Shown here: positions 47,337-56,913 of the stretch, piece by piece
Layout of the letters: each line of letters opens with the position of its first letter
How positions within the stretch are numbered: the first letter of the stretch is position 1
Assembly (NCBI RefSeq): GCF_028767125.1
Contig: NZ_JAKCWP010000001.1
Coordinates: 248,001-312,000, forward strand
Source of the DNA: Chelativorans sp. YIM 93263
GTDB taxonomy: Bacteria; Pseudomonadota; Alphaproteobacteria; Rhizobiales; Rhizobiaceae
Direction of reading: 5' to 3'
Length of the DNA stretch: 64,000 bases
Program-made: the position numbers and the translations under genes
Notes under the pieces: model-generated
What the model was told of the DNA's origin: nothing
What the model saw: only the letters and a program-made list of their open reading frames with translations
Databases searched by the model: none

Positions 47337-47750
47337 ATGGTCAGGCGCGGCACCTCCATTGGCTTCTTCGGCCGGTTCGGGCGGTCCGAGAATTTGCGGC
47401 GGCTCGATGCGGCGTTGCGAGAGGCCGGGCTCCACCCCCTGCAAATTCCCGAAGGGGTGAAGCTCGCCGCCGTCAGCGTAATCGGAGGCGAGCGGACGGA
47501 AGAACCGTCGCCGACGGCCTATCCTCCCGCAGGCGAGTTGATGGCGCTGTGCGTGTTGGGGGCGGATCAGTTTGCGCGGGAAAATACGCAGGGTCGGCTT
47601 TCCGCGGCAACGCAGCGCCTGGAAGCGGCGCTGGAGCAAGGCGAGAGTGAGGACGCCAAGCTCATTCTGCTCATGTTGCACGCCGGGCTTATCCATCCCG
47701 AGCTCGTTTCCCGGTACGATATTCGTGCCGAGACGGACGACCCCGATTGA
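47337..47750 (+). CDS. Unknown protein downstream of mtgA
   Basis: A protein of 137 residues (140 if the overlapping GTG at 47328 is used). I do not recognise a family. It begins MVRRGTSIGFFGRFGRSENL and has no signal peptide or membrane segment. A predicted alternating helix and strand pattern is seen, with VKLAAVSVIGGERTEEP and AGELMALCVLGADQF mid-protein and a helical C-terminal half (about 85-125). It starts within ten bases of the mtgA stop, so it shares the transcript. Codon use matches the neighbours, so it is probably real. A link with wall synthesis is only positional. Confidence 0.6.
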   Translation: MVRRGTSIGFFGRFGRSENLRRLDAALREAGLHPLQIPEGVKLAAVSVIGGERTEEPSPTAYPPAGELMALCVLGADQFARENTQGRLSAATQRLEAALEQGESEDAKLILLMLHAGLIHPELVSRYDIRAETDDPD

Positions 47751-47903
47751 GCGCGGGCTTGCGGAATTCAAAAAATGGGCCTACCTACTGGCCAAGGCGC
47801 TCCTTCCCGTGTATAGGAGCGCGGAATTTTCTGAACATGGCCGGATTTGCGGAAGCTCCTTGTGAGGGCCGCGAGGGGTCGTCGAGATTTACCGGAGAGT
47901 GCA

Positions 47904-48086
47904 ATGGCTGTACCGAAAAGAAAAACGACACCGTCGAAGCGCGGCATGCGGCGTTCGGCCGACGCGCTCAAGCAGTCGACCTATGTGGAAGACAAGGACT
48001 CCGGCGAGCTGCGCCGTCCGCATCACATCGATCTGAAGACGGGCATGTATCGCGGCCGCCAGGTTCTGGAGCCGAAAGAATCGTAG
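47904..48086 (+). CDS. rpmF: 50S ribosomal protein L32
   Basis: A 60-residue basic protein starting [20 protein letters not shown]. It has no Cys pairs, so it is the zinc-free form usual in alphaproteobacteria. The conserved [15 protein letters not shown] follows. It has its own leader of about 150 bp and its own terminator. In many Hyphomicrobiales rpmF lies near mtgA. Confidence 0.96.
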   Translation: MAVPKRKTTPSKRGMRRSADALKQSTYVEDKDSGELRRPHHIDLKTGMYRGRQVLEPKES

Positions 48087-48113
48087 TTTCCGCTCTCAGG
48101 CAACCTTTGAAGG

Positions 48114-48143
48114 GACCGGCCATTGTGCCGGTCTTTTCTTTTT
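48114..48143 (+). terminator. Rho-independent terminator after rpmF
   Basis: A 7-bp stem GACCGGC/GCCGGTC with a 6-base loop, directly followed by a T-rich tract (TTTTCTTTTT). It lies 27 bp after the L32 stop codon. Confidence 0.92.
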
Positions 48144-48156
48144 AGCCTTGTGTCCG

Positions 48157-48618
48157 CTATTTCCCGTTGCCGGATCTTTCGGCCGCGGCCCGCATCCGCT
48201 CCAGCATGGATTCCAGGTCGGCGGTGATGCGCCGGTGCAGCTCGACGGCCGTCTCGGGAAACTCTTCCAGAATGCGGCGAAACATGGTGCGGCTGAGTCG
48301 GATGACCGTCATCTCGGTTTGCGCCGAGGCGCTCGTGGGACGTTCGGATTCAGCGATCAGGGCCAGCTCACCGAGGATTGTTCCGGGCCCGTGTGTGGAT
48401 AGCGTGGTGCGTTTGTCACCGTCCTGGCGGTAAAGGGCGACGGTGCCGGAGGCAATGACAAAGGCGCAGTCCGCCACGGCACCCTCGGCATAGAGTTTAC
48501 GCCCGGCGGCGAGCGTGATTGTCTCGGCCCCGAAAGCCATGAGGCGCAACTGTTCGCGTGTAAAGCCACGGAAAAGCTTTACCGCGGCCAGCACGCGGAT
48601 ATCGTCATCCAGCGCCAT
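48157..48618 (-). CDS. Stand-alone cyclic nucleotide-binding domain protein
   Basis: This 153-residue protein consists of one cNMP-binding beta-barrel with no DNA-binding domain. FRGFTREQLRLMAFGAETIT opens the barrel; the phosphate-binding cassette area is GTILGELALIAESERPTSAS, and the strand after it is QTEMTVIRLSRTMFRRILEE. The cassette has Gly-Glu but then Ala-Leu, so cyclic AMP binding is possible though not certain. It lies 51 bp after cenR. The same pairing occurs with Brucella otpR and its neighbouring cAMP-kinase-like regulatory subunit. A helper role for CenR signalling is inferred. Confidence 0.8.
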   Translation of the reverse strand: MALDDDIRVLAAVKLFRGFTREQLRLMAFGAETITLAAGRKLYAEGAVADCAFVIASGTVALYRQDGDKRTTLSTHGPGTILGELALIAESERPTSASAQTEMTVIRLSRTMFRRILEEFPETAVELHRRITADLESMLERMRAAAERSGNGK

Positions 48619-48669
48619 GCGATCGTCCCCGTCCCGATCCCTGCAACCTGCGGTGAAAATGCCGCAGAA

Positions 48670-49353
48670 TCAGGGCACGAGCTTGTATCCGCCGCTTTCT
48701 GTCACAAGAATTTCGGCTTTGGAAGGATCGCGTTCGATCTTTTGCCGCAGACGATAGACGTGCGTTTCGAGCGTGTGTGTGGTCACGCCGGAATTGTAGC
48801 CCCACACCTCCTCGAGCAGAACATCGCGCGTGATCACCTTCTGCTCGGCCCGATAGAGATAGCGGATGATGGCGGCTTCTTTCTCAGTAAGGCGGATCTT
48901 GCTGCCACGCTCGTCCACCAAAAGTTTCTGGCTCGGCTTGAACGTATACGGACCGACGGAAAAGCGGGCGTCTTCGCTCTGTTCGTGCTGGCGCAGCTGG
49001 GCGCGGATACGCGCCAGAAGCACGGCAAAGCGGAAGGGCTTCGTCACATAGTCGTTAGCCCCAGCTTCCAGCCCCAGAATCGTATCCGAATCGGTGTCCT
49101 GGGCCGTCAGCATGATAATGGGAGCGCGATAGCCGCCCTTGCGCAGGATCTTAACCGCTTCCCTGCCATCCATGTCAGGCAGGCCGACATCCATGATCGT
49201 AAGATCGACCATGCCGTTGCGGGCGGCCTGAATACCTTTGGAGGCCGCGGCTTCATCGAGCAGCTCGAATTCCTCGTACAGGGCAAGCTGCTCGACCAGC
49301 GTTGACCGAAGATCGTCGTCGTCGTCGACGATCAGGATGGTGCGTGGCGTCAT
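48670..49353 (-). CDS. cenR: OmpR-type response regulator, CenR/OtpR type
   Basis: This 227-residue protein has a receiver domain (Asp10 and Asp11 acid pocket, phosphoacceptor Asp55 in LTIMDVGLPDMDG, and Lys in YVTKPF) and an OmpR-type winged helix (about 130-225, RLTEKEAAIIRYLYRAEQKV and HVYRLRQKIERDP). The opening ILIVDDDDDLRSTLVEQL and the EEFE stretch after it are characteristic of CenR in Caulobacter and OtpR in Brucella. CenR is an envelope-stress regulator essential in Caulobacter. Its usual kinase, CenK, is not next to it. The 146-bp gap to the divergent wall gene may be a control region. Confidence 0.85.
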   Translation of the reverse strand: MTPRTILIVDDDDDLRSTLVEQLALYEEFELLDEAAASKGIQAARNGMVDLTIMDVGLPDMDGREAVKILRKGGYRAPIIMLTAQDTDSDTILGLEAGANDYVTKPFRFAVLLARIRAQLRQHEQSEDARFSVGPYTFKPSQKLLVDERGSKIRLTEKEAAIIRYLYRAEQKVITRDVLLEEVWGYNSGVTTHTLETHVYRLRQKIERDPSKAEILVTESGGYKLVP

Positions 49354-49499
49354 GTTTCAGTCCGTTGATTTTTAACCCGACAGATTTAAACCAGCCCCCA
49401 TATTGCTTTGTGTAGAGGTAATAAGACCAGTATGAAAGCCAGCAACAAATAATTGTTCATTATGGCGATTTTGTTCCTAAAACATGGTCAGGCTACCAC

Positions 49500-50045
49500 A
49501 TGCTGACGCGGAAGACCAAAGGCGCCGTTTTTACGGTGCGTCCCCGTCCCGGAAAACCGCAGGAGGGGCTGATTAGTTATAACGGCGTCGTTTATCCCTG
49601 CGCACTTGGGCGCGGCGGCATCGAATCGCGCAAACGCGAGGGGGACGGGGCCACGCCGCTTGCCTCCATGCGTCCGTTGAGGATTTACTACCGTTCCGAT
49701 CGCCGCAAGTCAGGGGTTGGTCCGGTCCGTCTTCCCGCGTTTCCCATCCGACCGGATCTTGGCTGGTGCGACGCGCCGGACAACGCCAATTACAACCGGC
49801 CGGTGCGGCTGCCCTTCGCCGCCAGCCATGAAGCGATGCTGCGCGAGGACAGGCTTTACGATGTCTGCGTGGTTCTGGATTGGAACATCACATCGCGCGG
49901 CCGGAACCTGGGCAGCGCTATATTCCTGCACATCGCAAAGCCAAGCTTTTCACCCACGGAAGGTTGTATTGCCGTTTCGCCTACCGTCATGGGTCGCCTG
50001 CTGCCGGCACTTTCAACGCAGGCGCGCATCATCGTATCGCGATAG
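49500..50045 (+). CDS. YkuD/L,D-transpeptidase-like protein
   Basis: This is a 181-residue YkuD-fold protein. The active site is the family variant with His144 (IFLHIAKPSFSPTEGC) and Cys156. The usual SHGC is replaced by TEGC, which is common in the YkuD/YafK-like subgroup. There is no signal peptide, so it may stay in the cytoplasm or use another route. L,D-transpeptidases make 3-3 crosslinks or attach lipoproteins; activity of this subgroup is less certain. It is divergent from the cenR gene, which controls envelope genes. Confidence 0.83.
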   Translation: MLTRKTKGAVFTVRPRPGKPQEGLISYNGVVYPCALGRGGIESRKREGDGATPLASMRPLRIYYRSDRRKSGVGPVRLPAFPIRPDLGWCDAPDNANYNRPVRLPFAASHEAMLREDRLYDVCVVLDWNITSRGRNLGSAIFLHIAKPSFSPTEGCIAVSPTVMGRLLPALSTQARIIVSR

Positions 50046-50053
50046 CAGTCAAA

Positions 50054-50617
50054 TCATCGGGCCATGGAATGGTATTCATCATTGGGGCGCATATCGACCG
50101 CCGTGGCCACGCGGTTCGTCATGTTGAAGAAGGCGGCAACGGACGCAATGTCCCAGATATCCCGCTCGGTAAAGCCTGCCTCGCGGAGCGCTTCCCGGTC
50201 GGGTTCCTCGACCTTTTCCGGCGTTTCAGTCAGCTTCACGGCAAAATCCAGCATGGACTTATGGCGCGTCGTCAGCGAAGCCGCCCGATAGTTCATCACC
50301 ATCATTTCGCCGAGCGCCGGATCGCCCGAGAGCTGGCGCACCGCCGCGCCGTGGGCCGTCAGGCAGTAATAGCAGTGGTTTGCGCTGGAGACCGCGACTG
50401 CGATCATTTCGCGCTCAAGCTTGCTGAGCCCGGATTCGCCCAGCATCATGTCGTTGTACATGTCGGTGAAGGCGCGCAGCTTCGCTTCATCGAATGTGTA
50501 GGCTCGCAGGACGTTCGGCACGAGGCCCAGCTTCTCCTCGCATTTAGCGAAATATGCGCGTGTCTCCTCACCAAGTTCGGGTTTGGGGAGATCAAGTGCG
50601 GTTACGCGGGTCGTCAT
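50054..50617 (-). CDS. AhpD-like peroxidase-related protein
   Basis: This 187-residue all-helical protein of the carboxymuconolactone decarboxylase fold has the AhpD-type redox motif SANHCYYCLTAHG (CxxC plus His). It resembles the 'peroxidase-related enzyme' subfamily, which removes peroxides with a thiol partner. I chose the ATG at 50617 (MTTRVTALDLPKPELGEETR); the open frame further upstream has no similarity. The start region faces the glutamate dehydrogenase gene across 110 bp. The physiological reductant is unknown. Confidence 0.85.
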   Translation of the reverse strand: MTTRVTALDLPKPELGEETRAYFAKCEEKLGLVPNVLRAYTFDEAKLRAFTDMYNDMMLGESGLSKLEREMIAVAVSSANHCYYCLTAHGAAVRQLSGDPALGEMMVMNYRAASLTTRHKSMLDFAVKLTETPEKVEEPDREALREAGFTERDIWDIASVAAFFNMTNRVATAVDMRPNDEYHSMAR

Positions 50618-50727
50618 TATGTTTACACCTCCATCGGTAACATAGCAGGTGGACGGCAAGTCCACGGGCTCGTCAAAATGACGTATCTGTGCCAAACATA
50701 CAGCAAGTTTTTCGGGAGGGTCCCCGC

Positions 50728-53700
50728 ATGGGCGTGAAAGCAAAGTCGGCGAAGATTTCACACGCAGAACAGCCCGCCACGTCGGATGAAGCGCGTTTGC
50801 GGGAACTCCTCGTTTCGCGCGCGCCGGCGGAAGATCTGGCGAATTATGACGCGGCGGCCATAGATCGCTCCGTCGAGCTTGCTCTGGCTGCCCTGACGGA
50901 GCATGCCCCCGGGAAAAGCACCATCCATGTGGAAGCCGATCCCGGCATTGAGTGCGCCGGGCGCGCCGTCACGACGGTCACGATCGTCAACGACAATATG
51001 CCCTTCATTTTCGATTCGGTGATGGCCGAGATCACCGGGTCCACGCCCGAACCGACGCTGGTGCTGCATCCGATTGTCGCGGTTCGCGATCACAGTGCCG
51101 GCCGCGGCGGGGTGGTGGGCGATGGAAGCGCAAAGATGTCGGGCGATGTCGGGCGTGTGAGCCTTGTGCACGTGCATGTGCCGCGCATTTCGCCCGAGCG
51201 ATGCGAAAAGCTGCGGGAGGGGCTGGCTCGTATCCTCTTGCAGGTCCGGGCGGCCGTTACTGGTTGGAAACCGATGCTGGCGCGCCTCGACCAAGAGATA
51301 ACGCGCCTGCGCTATGCGCCCATCCCGCTGGAGGAAGATGCGGTCGCCGAGGCCGTCGCGTTTTTGGAATGGCTGCGCGACGACAACTTCACCTTCCTCG
51401 GGATGCGCGAGTTCCGCTACACCGGCAGCGAAGAAGACGGGACGCTCGAGCGCGCCGACAAAAAGGGCTTGGGCATCCTAGCTGACCCGAACGTCCTTGT
51501 GCTGCGCCGGGGCGGCGAGCCGGTATCTACCACCCCTGAAATTCGCGCGTTCCTGCACGGGCCCGACCCGCTCATCGTCACCAAGGCGAACGCACGCTCG
51601 CTGGTCCATCGCCGTGTCCATCTGGATTATATAGGGGTGAAGACATTTAGCGAGGAAGGCGAGCTGACGGGCGAGTTGCGCATCGTCGGTCTCTTTACCT
51701 CGACCGCCTACACGCGCTCGGTCATGAAAATCCCGTATCTGCGGTCCAAGACGCGGGCCTTGATCGCGCGCTCCGGATTTGCGCCGACCGACCACTCGGG
51801 TAAGGCGCTGATCAATGTGCTGGAATCCTATCCCCGCGACGAGCTTTTCCAGATCAGCGTCACGCAACTGCGCAAACATGCCGAGGCAATCCTGGCCCTC
51901 GGCGACCGCCCGCGCGTTCGCGTGCTCTACCGCATCGACAGGTTCGACCGTTTCGTCTCGGTCATCGTCTTCGTTCCGCGCGACCGGTACGATTCCCAGG
52001 CTCGCGCCGAGATCGGAGAATACCTGAAAACCGCGTTCGATGGGCGGGTCTCAGCCTATTATCCGGCCTTTCCGGAAGGTTCGCTGGCGCGGGTTCATTT
52101 CATCATCGGCCGTTCAGGTGGCAAGACACCACGGATCGAGCCGGAGAAGCTGGAATCTGCCGTTCGGAACATCGTGCGCACCTGGGATGATGCGCTGCAG
52201 GACGCGGTGGAGGTTTCGGGCGCCAGGGACGATATCGCCGCCCTGGCCGCCGCCTTCCCGGAGAGCTACCGCAACAGCTTCGAACCTAAGACGGCGCTGG
52301 CGGATGCAGCGTGCATCGAGACGCTGTCAGCGGAAAATCCCATTGCTATCGATTTCCACCGCCGCGGGGATCAAGAGCCCGATCAGGCGGCGCTGAAGAT
52401 TTATCACTTCGGCGCGCCGGTGGCGCTTAGCCGGCGCGTGCCGCTTCTGGAGAATATGGGATTCCGCGTCATCAGCGAGCGCACTTTCGAGATCGGCGAG
52501 CCCGGCGAGGATCAGGTCTTTCTGCACGACATGGAACTGGAGAGCGCGTTCGATGACAGTAAGATCGATCTTTCGGATGACGGCGCTCTGTTCGAGGAGG
52601 TCTTCCACGCGGTCTGGCGCCAGGATCACGACAATGACCGGTTGAATGCATTGGCGCAAACGGCGCGGCTCAGAGCCTCCGAGATCTCCGTTCTGCGCGC
52701 TTACAGCCGATTCCTGCATCAGTCGGGCATTCCGCAAAGCCAGGGCTTCATCGCCAATACCCTCAATCGCTATCCCCACATCGCCGCCAAGCTCTTCGCT
52801 TTGTTCGTGGCGCGCTTCGACCCCGCCCAAGCGGGAGACGCTTCGGCGGGGGAACAGGCTCGTAAAATTGAAACGGAGATCGAAGAGGCACTCGAGAGTG
52901 TACCGAGCCTCGATGACGACACGATCATCAACCGCTTCCTAAACCTCATCAAATCCACACTGCGCACCAATTATTTCGCAGACAGCGCGCAATTTGCGCA
53001 AACATCGCTGGCGTTAAAGCTGGACTCGCGCGCAGTCGAAGGTCTGCCGCAGCCGCGGCCTTGGCGCGAGATCTTCGTCTACGGTCCGGACGTGGAGGGT
53101 GTGCATCTGCGCTACGGGCCAGTGGCGCGCGGCGGGCTGCGCTGGTCGGACCGGGCGCAGGATTACCGCACGGAGGTGCTGGGTCTCGTCAAGGCGCAGC
53201 AGGTGAAGAATGGCGTCATCGTGCCGGTCGGCGCAAAGGGTGGGTTCTATCCGCGGCGGCTGCCGGCCGGCAGTGACAGGCAGGCTGTCTTCGAGGCGGG
53301 CAGGCGGGCCTATATCAATTTCATATCCTCCCTCTTGTCGATCACCGACAATCTTGACGCGGACAGGGTCGTGCCGCCTGAGAACACGGTTCGCCACGAC
53401 AACAACGATCCCTATTTCGTCGTTGCCGCCGACAAGGGCACGGCCACCTTCTCCGACACGGCCAACGAGATCAGCCAGGCGCATGATTTCTGGCTGGACG
53501 ACGCCTTCGCTTCCGGCGGTTCTGCCGGATACGATCATAAGAAGATGGGAATTACAGCGCGCGGCGGATGGGAGGCGGTGAAGCGGCATTTCCGTGAGAT
53601 GAACCGCGACATACAGAGCGAGCCGTTCACTGCCGTCGGCGTGGGCGATATGTCGGGCGACGTGTTCGGAAACGGCATGTTGCTTTCCCCGTGTACAAAG

Positions 53701-55512
53701 CTGATTGCCGCATTCGATCACCGGGACATTTTCATCGACCCCGATCCGGACGAGATGATTTCCTATGCCGAGCGGAAGCGGCTGTTCGGCATGGGCCGCT
53801 GCACCTGGCAGGATTACGACAAATCCAAGCTTTCCAAGGGCGGCATCATCGTCTCCCGTGCACAGAAGCAGGTCACGTTGAGCCGGGAGGCGGCCGACGC
53901 CATCGGCATGGAGGAGACCACCGGGTCCCCGGCGGAGGTCATACGCGCGATCCTGAAGGCACCCGCCGACCTGTTGTGGTTCGGCGGCATCGGCACCTAT
54001 GTACGCGCAGCCGGCGAGTCCAACCAGGATGTAGGCGACCGCGCCAACGATGCCGTCCGCATCACCGCCCCCGAAGTCGGAGCCAAGGTGATTGGTGAGG
54101 GGGCTAACCTCGGTCTGACCCAGCGCGCGCGGATCGAGTACGATCTGCATGGCGGGCGCTGCAACTCCGACGCGATCGATAATTCCGCCGGGGTCAATTC
54201 CTCCGACATGGAGGTTAACATCAAGATCGCGCTCGCAGCGGCCATGCGCTCCGGCCGTCTTACGCGCCCCGACCGCAACGAGCTGCTTGCTGCGATGACC
54301 GAGGATGTGGCCGGGCTCGTGCTCCAGAACAACTACCGCCAGACTCTGGCCATCTCCATGGTCGAGCGGCGAGGTGTTTCCGAGCTGCCGCATCAGGCGC
54401 GCATGATGACGATGTTCGAGAACCAGGGGCACCTGGACCGGGCCGTGGAGTTCCTCCCCGGTCCGGAAGCGATCGCCGAACGGCAAGGTCGTGGCGAGTG
54501 CCTGACAAGAGCGGAAATCGGGGTTCTGCTCGCCTATGCCAAGATCGTGCTGTTCGATGAGCTGGTCGAAAGCGGCCTGCCTGACGAACCTCATTTCGAG
54601 AGCGACCTCTTCGACTATTTCCCGACGCAGATGCGCGAGCAGTATGCGGGGGAAATCCGCGACCATCGGCTGCGGCGCGAGATCATCGCCACCGAGCTTG
54701 CCAATGACGTTATCGATCGGGGTGGGCCTACCTTCATTACCCAGCTACAGGACATGACCGGCCGCCCGGCGTCGGAGATCGTCGCTGCCTACGCGGTCGT
54801 GCGCGACGGCTTTGACCTGCGATCCCTCTATGCAGCCATCGATGCGCTGGACAACCGGATCGACGGCCAGGTACAGCTTGGGCTCTACCAGCGTGTTTGG
54901 AAGCTGATCGTCACGGCAACCGCCTGGCAGCTGAAGACCGGGGCCGGACAAGGCAACACGGGCGAGCGGATCCGCCGTTTGGCCGAGGCGCGCCGGACGC
55001 TCGAGCCGCAGCTTGATACCGTCATGACCGACTTCCTCAAGAACGGCATGAACGAGACCGTCAGGACTCTCGAAGGAGAGGATGTGCCGGCGGATCTGGC
55101 AAGGCAGCTTGCCTTCCTCGACGTCGCGGTGCTCGTTCCCGATATCGCGCATGCCGCAGACACCGCCAAGGCGGAACTGTCCAGGGCGGCGTCGACCTTC
55201 TTCGCGATCAGCGAGGCGTTTCGGTTGAGCCGCATAGAGGCGGCAGCGGACTCGCTCACGCCGGCCGATTACTACGACGGCCTGGCGCGAGCCCGGGCCA
55301 TGGATACCATCGACGCCGCCAGGCGCGACATCACGATCACCGCCCTCTCAACCTATCCCGATGCGGATAACCCGGCCCAGCGGTGGGTCGAGGCAGGCGA
55401 TTCGCGCGTGGCGCGGGTACGCGAGCGGCTGCAGTCGCTGATAGATACGGGCGACCTTTCCATCTCGCGCCTGACGGTTGCCGCGGGACTGATTGCGGAT
55501 CTGAACACTTGA
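50728..55512 (+). CDS. gdhB: NAD-specific glutamate dehydrogenase, large (about 180-kDa) class
   Basis: This 1,594-residue enzyme oxidises glutamate to 2-oxoglutarate with NAD+. It has long N-terminal regulatory regions (ACT-like repeats to about residue 700). The catalytic domain (about 720-1200) carries VARGGLRWSDRAQDYRTEVL and VKAQQVKNGVIVPVGAKGGF, and the NAD fold has GVGDMSGDVFGNGMLLSP. The C-terminal region is helical. The length fits the alphaproteobacterial L-GDH class. I chose the ATG at 50728 (after GGGAGGGTCCCCGC) over the one at 50689. The MFS gene follows at once. Confidence 0.96.
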   Translation: MGVKAKSAKISHAEQPATSDEARLRELLVSRAPAEDLANYDAAAIDRSVELALAALTEHAPGKSTIHVEADPGIECAGRAVTTVTIVNDNMPFIFDSVMAEITGSTPEPTLVLHPIVAVRDHSAGRGGVVGDGSAKMSGDVGRVSLVHVHVPRISPERCEKLREGLARILLQVRAAVTGWKPMLARLDQEITRLRYAPIPLEEDAVAEAVAFLEWLRDDNFTFLGMREFRYTGSEEDGTLERADKKGLGILADPNVLVLRRGGEPVSTTPEIRAFLHGPDPLIVTKANARSLVHRRVHLDYIGVKTFSEEGELTGELRIVGLFTSTAYTRSVMKIPYLRSKTRALIARSGFAPTDHSGKALINVLESYPRDELFQISVTQLRKHAEAILALGDRPRVRVLYRIDRFDRFVSVIVFVPRDRYDSQARAEIGEYLKTAFDGRVSAYYPAFPEGSLARVHFIIGRSGGKTPRIEPEKLESAVRNIVRTWDDALQDAVEVSGARDDIAALAAAFPESYRNSFEPKTALADAACIETLSAENPIAIDFHRRGDQEPDQAALKIYHFGAPVALSRRVPLLENMGFRVISERTFEIGEPGEDQVFLHDMELESAFDDSKIDLSDDGALFEEVFHAVWRQDHDNDRLNALAQTARLRASEISVLRAYSRFLHQSGIPQSQGFIANTLNRYPHIAAKLFALFVARFDPAQAGDASAGEQARKIETEIEEALESVPSLDDDTIINRFLNLIKSTLRTNYFADSAQFAQTSLALKLDSRAVEGLPQPRPWREIFVYGPDVEGVHLRYGPVARGGLRWSDRAQDYRTEVLGLVKAQQVKNGVIVPVGAKGGFYPRRLPAGSDRQAVFEAGRRAYINFISSLLSITDNLDADRVVPPENTVRHDNNDPYFVVAADKGTATFSDTANEISQAHDFWLDDAFASGGSAGYDHKKMGITARGGWEAVKRHFREMNRDIQSEPFTAVGVGDMSGDVFGNGMLLSPCTKLIAAFDHRDIFIDPDPDEMISYAERKRLFGMGRCTWQDYDKSKLSKGGIIVSRAQKQVTLSREAADAIGMEETTGSPAEVIRAILKAPADLLWFGGIGTYVRAAGESNQDVGDRANDAVRITAPEVGAKVIGEGANLGLTQRARIEYDLHGGRCNSDAIDNSAGVNSSDMEVNIKIALAAAMRSGRLTRPDRNELLAAMTEDVAGLVLQNNYRQTLAISMVERRGVSELPHQARMMTMFENQGHLDRAVEFLPGPEAIAERQGRGECLTRAEIGVLLAYAKIVLFDELVESGLPDEPHFESDLFDYFPTQMREQYAGEIRDHRLRREIIATELANDVIDRGGPTFITQLQDMTGRPASEIVAAYAVVRDGFDLRSLYAAIDALDNRIDGQVQLGLYQRVWKLIVTATAWQLKTGAGQGNTGERIRRLAEARRTLEPQLDTVMTDFLKNGMNETVRTLEGEDVPADLARQLAFLDVAVLVPDIAHAADTAKAELSRAASTFFAISEAFRLSRIEAAADSLTPADYYDGLARARAMDTIDAARRDITITALSTYPDADNPAQRWVEAGDSRVARVRERLQSLIDTGDLSISRLTVAAGLIADLNT

Positions 55513-55529
55513 ATCAGGCTGAGGGAGTC

Positions 55530-56903
55530 GTGCCGACGGGCAGTGGCCTGACGGTGAACCGCCGCGGTATCTGGGGCTGGATGTTCTTCGATTGGGCGCA
55601 GCAGCCTTTTCACACGCTCGTTCTTACTTTCGTCTTCGGCCCCTATTTCGCTGCCGCTGTCGCCTCGGACTCGGCACGAGGTCAGGAATTATGGGGGCTA
55701 GCGACCGGCATCGGCGGTCTTCTGATTGCGCTTTCGTCACCTGTGCTCGGCGCCATCGCCGATGCATCCGGACCGCGCAAGCCGTGGATCTTCGCCCTTT
55801 CGACCATTGGTGTCCTGGCCTGCTCGGCATTGTGGTTTGCTACACCCGACACAGAGAATCTCACATTCGTATTGATTGCGGTAGCGCTCGGCGTTTTCGG
55901 GATGGAGTTCGCCGCCGTCTTCAACAACGCCATGATGCCGAATCTCGTGCCACGATCCGAACTGGGCCGGCTTTCCGGCTCCGCGTGGGGCCTTGGTTAT
56001 GTGGGCGGGCTTGTCTCGCTCGTGCTTGTGTTGGGTCTCATGGCGGCCACGCCGGAAACGGGGGGTACGCTGCTCGGTCTCGAGCCGATCCTCGGGCTCG
56101 ATCCGGCCGCGCGAGAAGGCGACCGAGCATCGGGGCCGTTCACGGCGCTCTGGTATGTTGTCTTCGTCCTGCCGATGTTTCTTTTCACACCCGACCAGCC
56201 GCGCCGCAGAACGGTTGGCGCAGTTCGGGAAGGTTTGCGGCGGCTTGGCGCAACGCTTCGCCGCCTGCCTTCCGAGCGCAGCTATTTTAGCTTTCTCATC
56301 TCTTCGATGCTCTATCGCGATGCGCTCAACGCGCTCTATATTTTCGGCGGTATTTATGCCGCCGGCGTTCTCGGGTGGTCGACCACTCAAATCGGAATCT
56401 TCGGAATTATCGCCGCCGCGACCGGTGCGGTCGGCGCTTGGGCCGGAGGGCGCGTCGACCAGGCTTTCGGGCCGAAAACCGTTGTGACGGCCTCCATCCT
56501 CATTCTCGTGTTGTCCTGCCTTATGGTTATCTCGACCACGCCCGAGGAGATCTTCTTCATGCCGCTCGACGCGGCAAGCCCTCTGCCGAACGTGATTTTC
56601 TTTGTTGCCGGCGGGCTCATCGGGGCGGCCGGCGGGGCGATTCAAGCCTCCTCGCGCACACTTCTTGTCGACCAGGTGCCCCATGGGCATATCGCCGAGG
56701 GCTTCGGCCTTTATGCCCTTTCAGGCAAGGCCACCACCTTTATCGGCCCGCTCGCGGTGGCCGCGGCAACGGGTTATTTTTCCAACGCTGCATTCTCCTT
56801 TTCGCCCGAAACGGCACAACGTCTGGGCGTCACGCCCATTCTCGCGCTGTTCGTTCTGGGGTTGATTCTGCTCCCGATGATCCGCAGTCGCGTGGAACCT
56901 TGA
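55530..56903 (+). CDS. MFS transporter, UMF1/Atg22-like
   Basis: This 457-residue membrane protein has twelve hydrophobic segments. The first part WGWMFFDWAQQPFHTLVLTF, with FxxDWAxxP, is the hallmark of the vacuole effluxer Atg22-like (UMF1) family. APVLGAIADASGPRKPWI is the loop 2-3 motif. The start is uncertain: TTG at 55509 would overlap the glutamate dehydrogenase stop (TTGA), while GTG at 55530 has AGGGAG just upstream. In either case it is translated right after the dehydrogenase. Amino acid export is a plausible function for this family. Confidence 0.85.
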   Translation: MPTGSGLTVNRRGIWGWMFFDWAQQPFHTLVLTFVFGPYFAAAVASDSARGQELWGLATGIGGLLIALSSPVLGAIADASGPRKPWIFALSTIGVLACSALWFATPDTENLTFVLIAVALGVFGMEFAAVFNNAMMPNLVPRSELGRLSGSAWGLGYVGGLVSLVLVLGLMAATPETGGTLLGLEPILGLDPAAREGDRASGPFTALWYVVFVLPMFLFTPDQPRRRTVGAVREGLRRLGATLRRLPSERSYFSFLISSMLYRDALNALYIFGGIYAAGVLGWSTTQIGIFGIIAAATGAVGAWAGGRVDQAFGPKTVVTASILILVLSCLMVISTTPEEIFFMPLDAASPLPNVIFFVAGGLIGAAGGAIQASSRTLLVDQVPHGHIAEGFGLYALSGKATTFIGPLAVAAATGYFSNAAFSFSPETAQRLGVTPILALFVLGLILLPMIRSRVEP

Positions 56904-56913
56904 GGGTGTAGCC

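Noticed and set aside
47797-47822. Hairpin GCGCTCC/GGAGCGC before rpmF as a terminator
   Set aside because: The 12-base loop and weak following tract (GGAATTTT) make it doubtful; it may instead overlap the rpmF promoter region.
53014-54666. Open frame of 550 codons antisense to glutamate dehydrogenase
   Set aside because: The sense strand encodes a continuous, well-conserved enzyme; the antisense product has no motif and no ribosome site.
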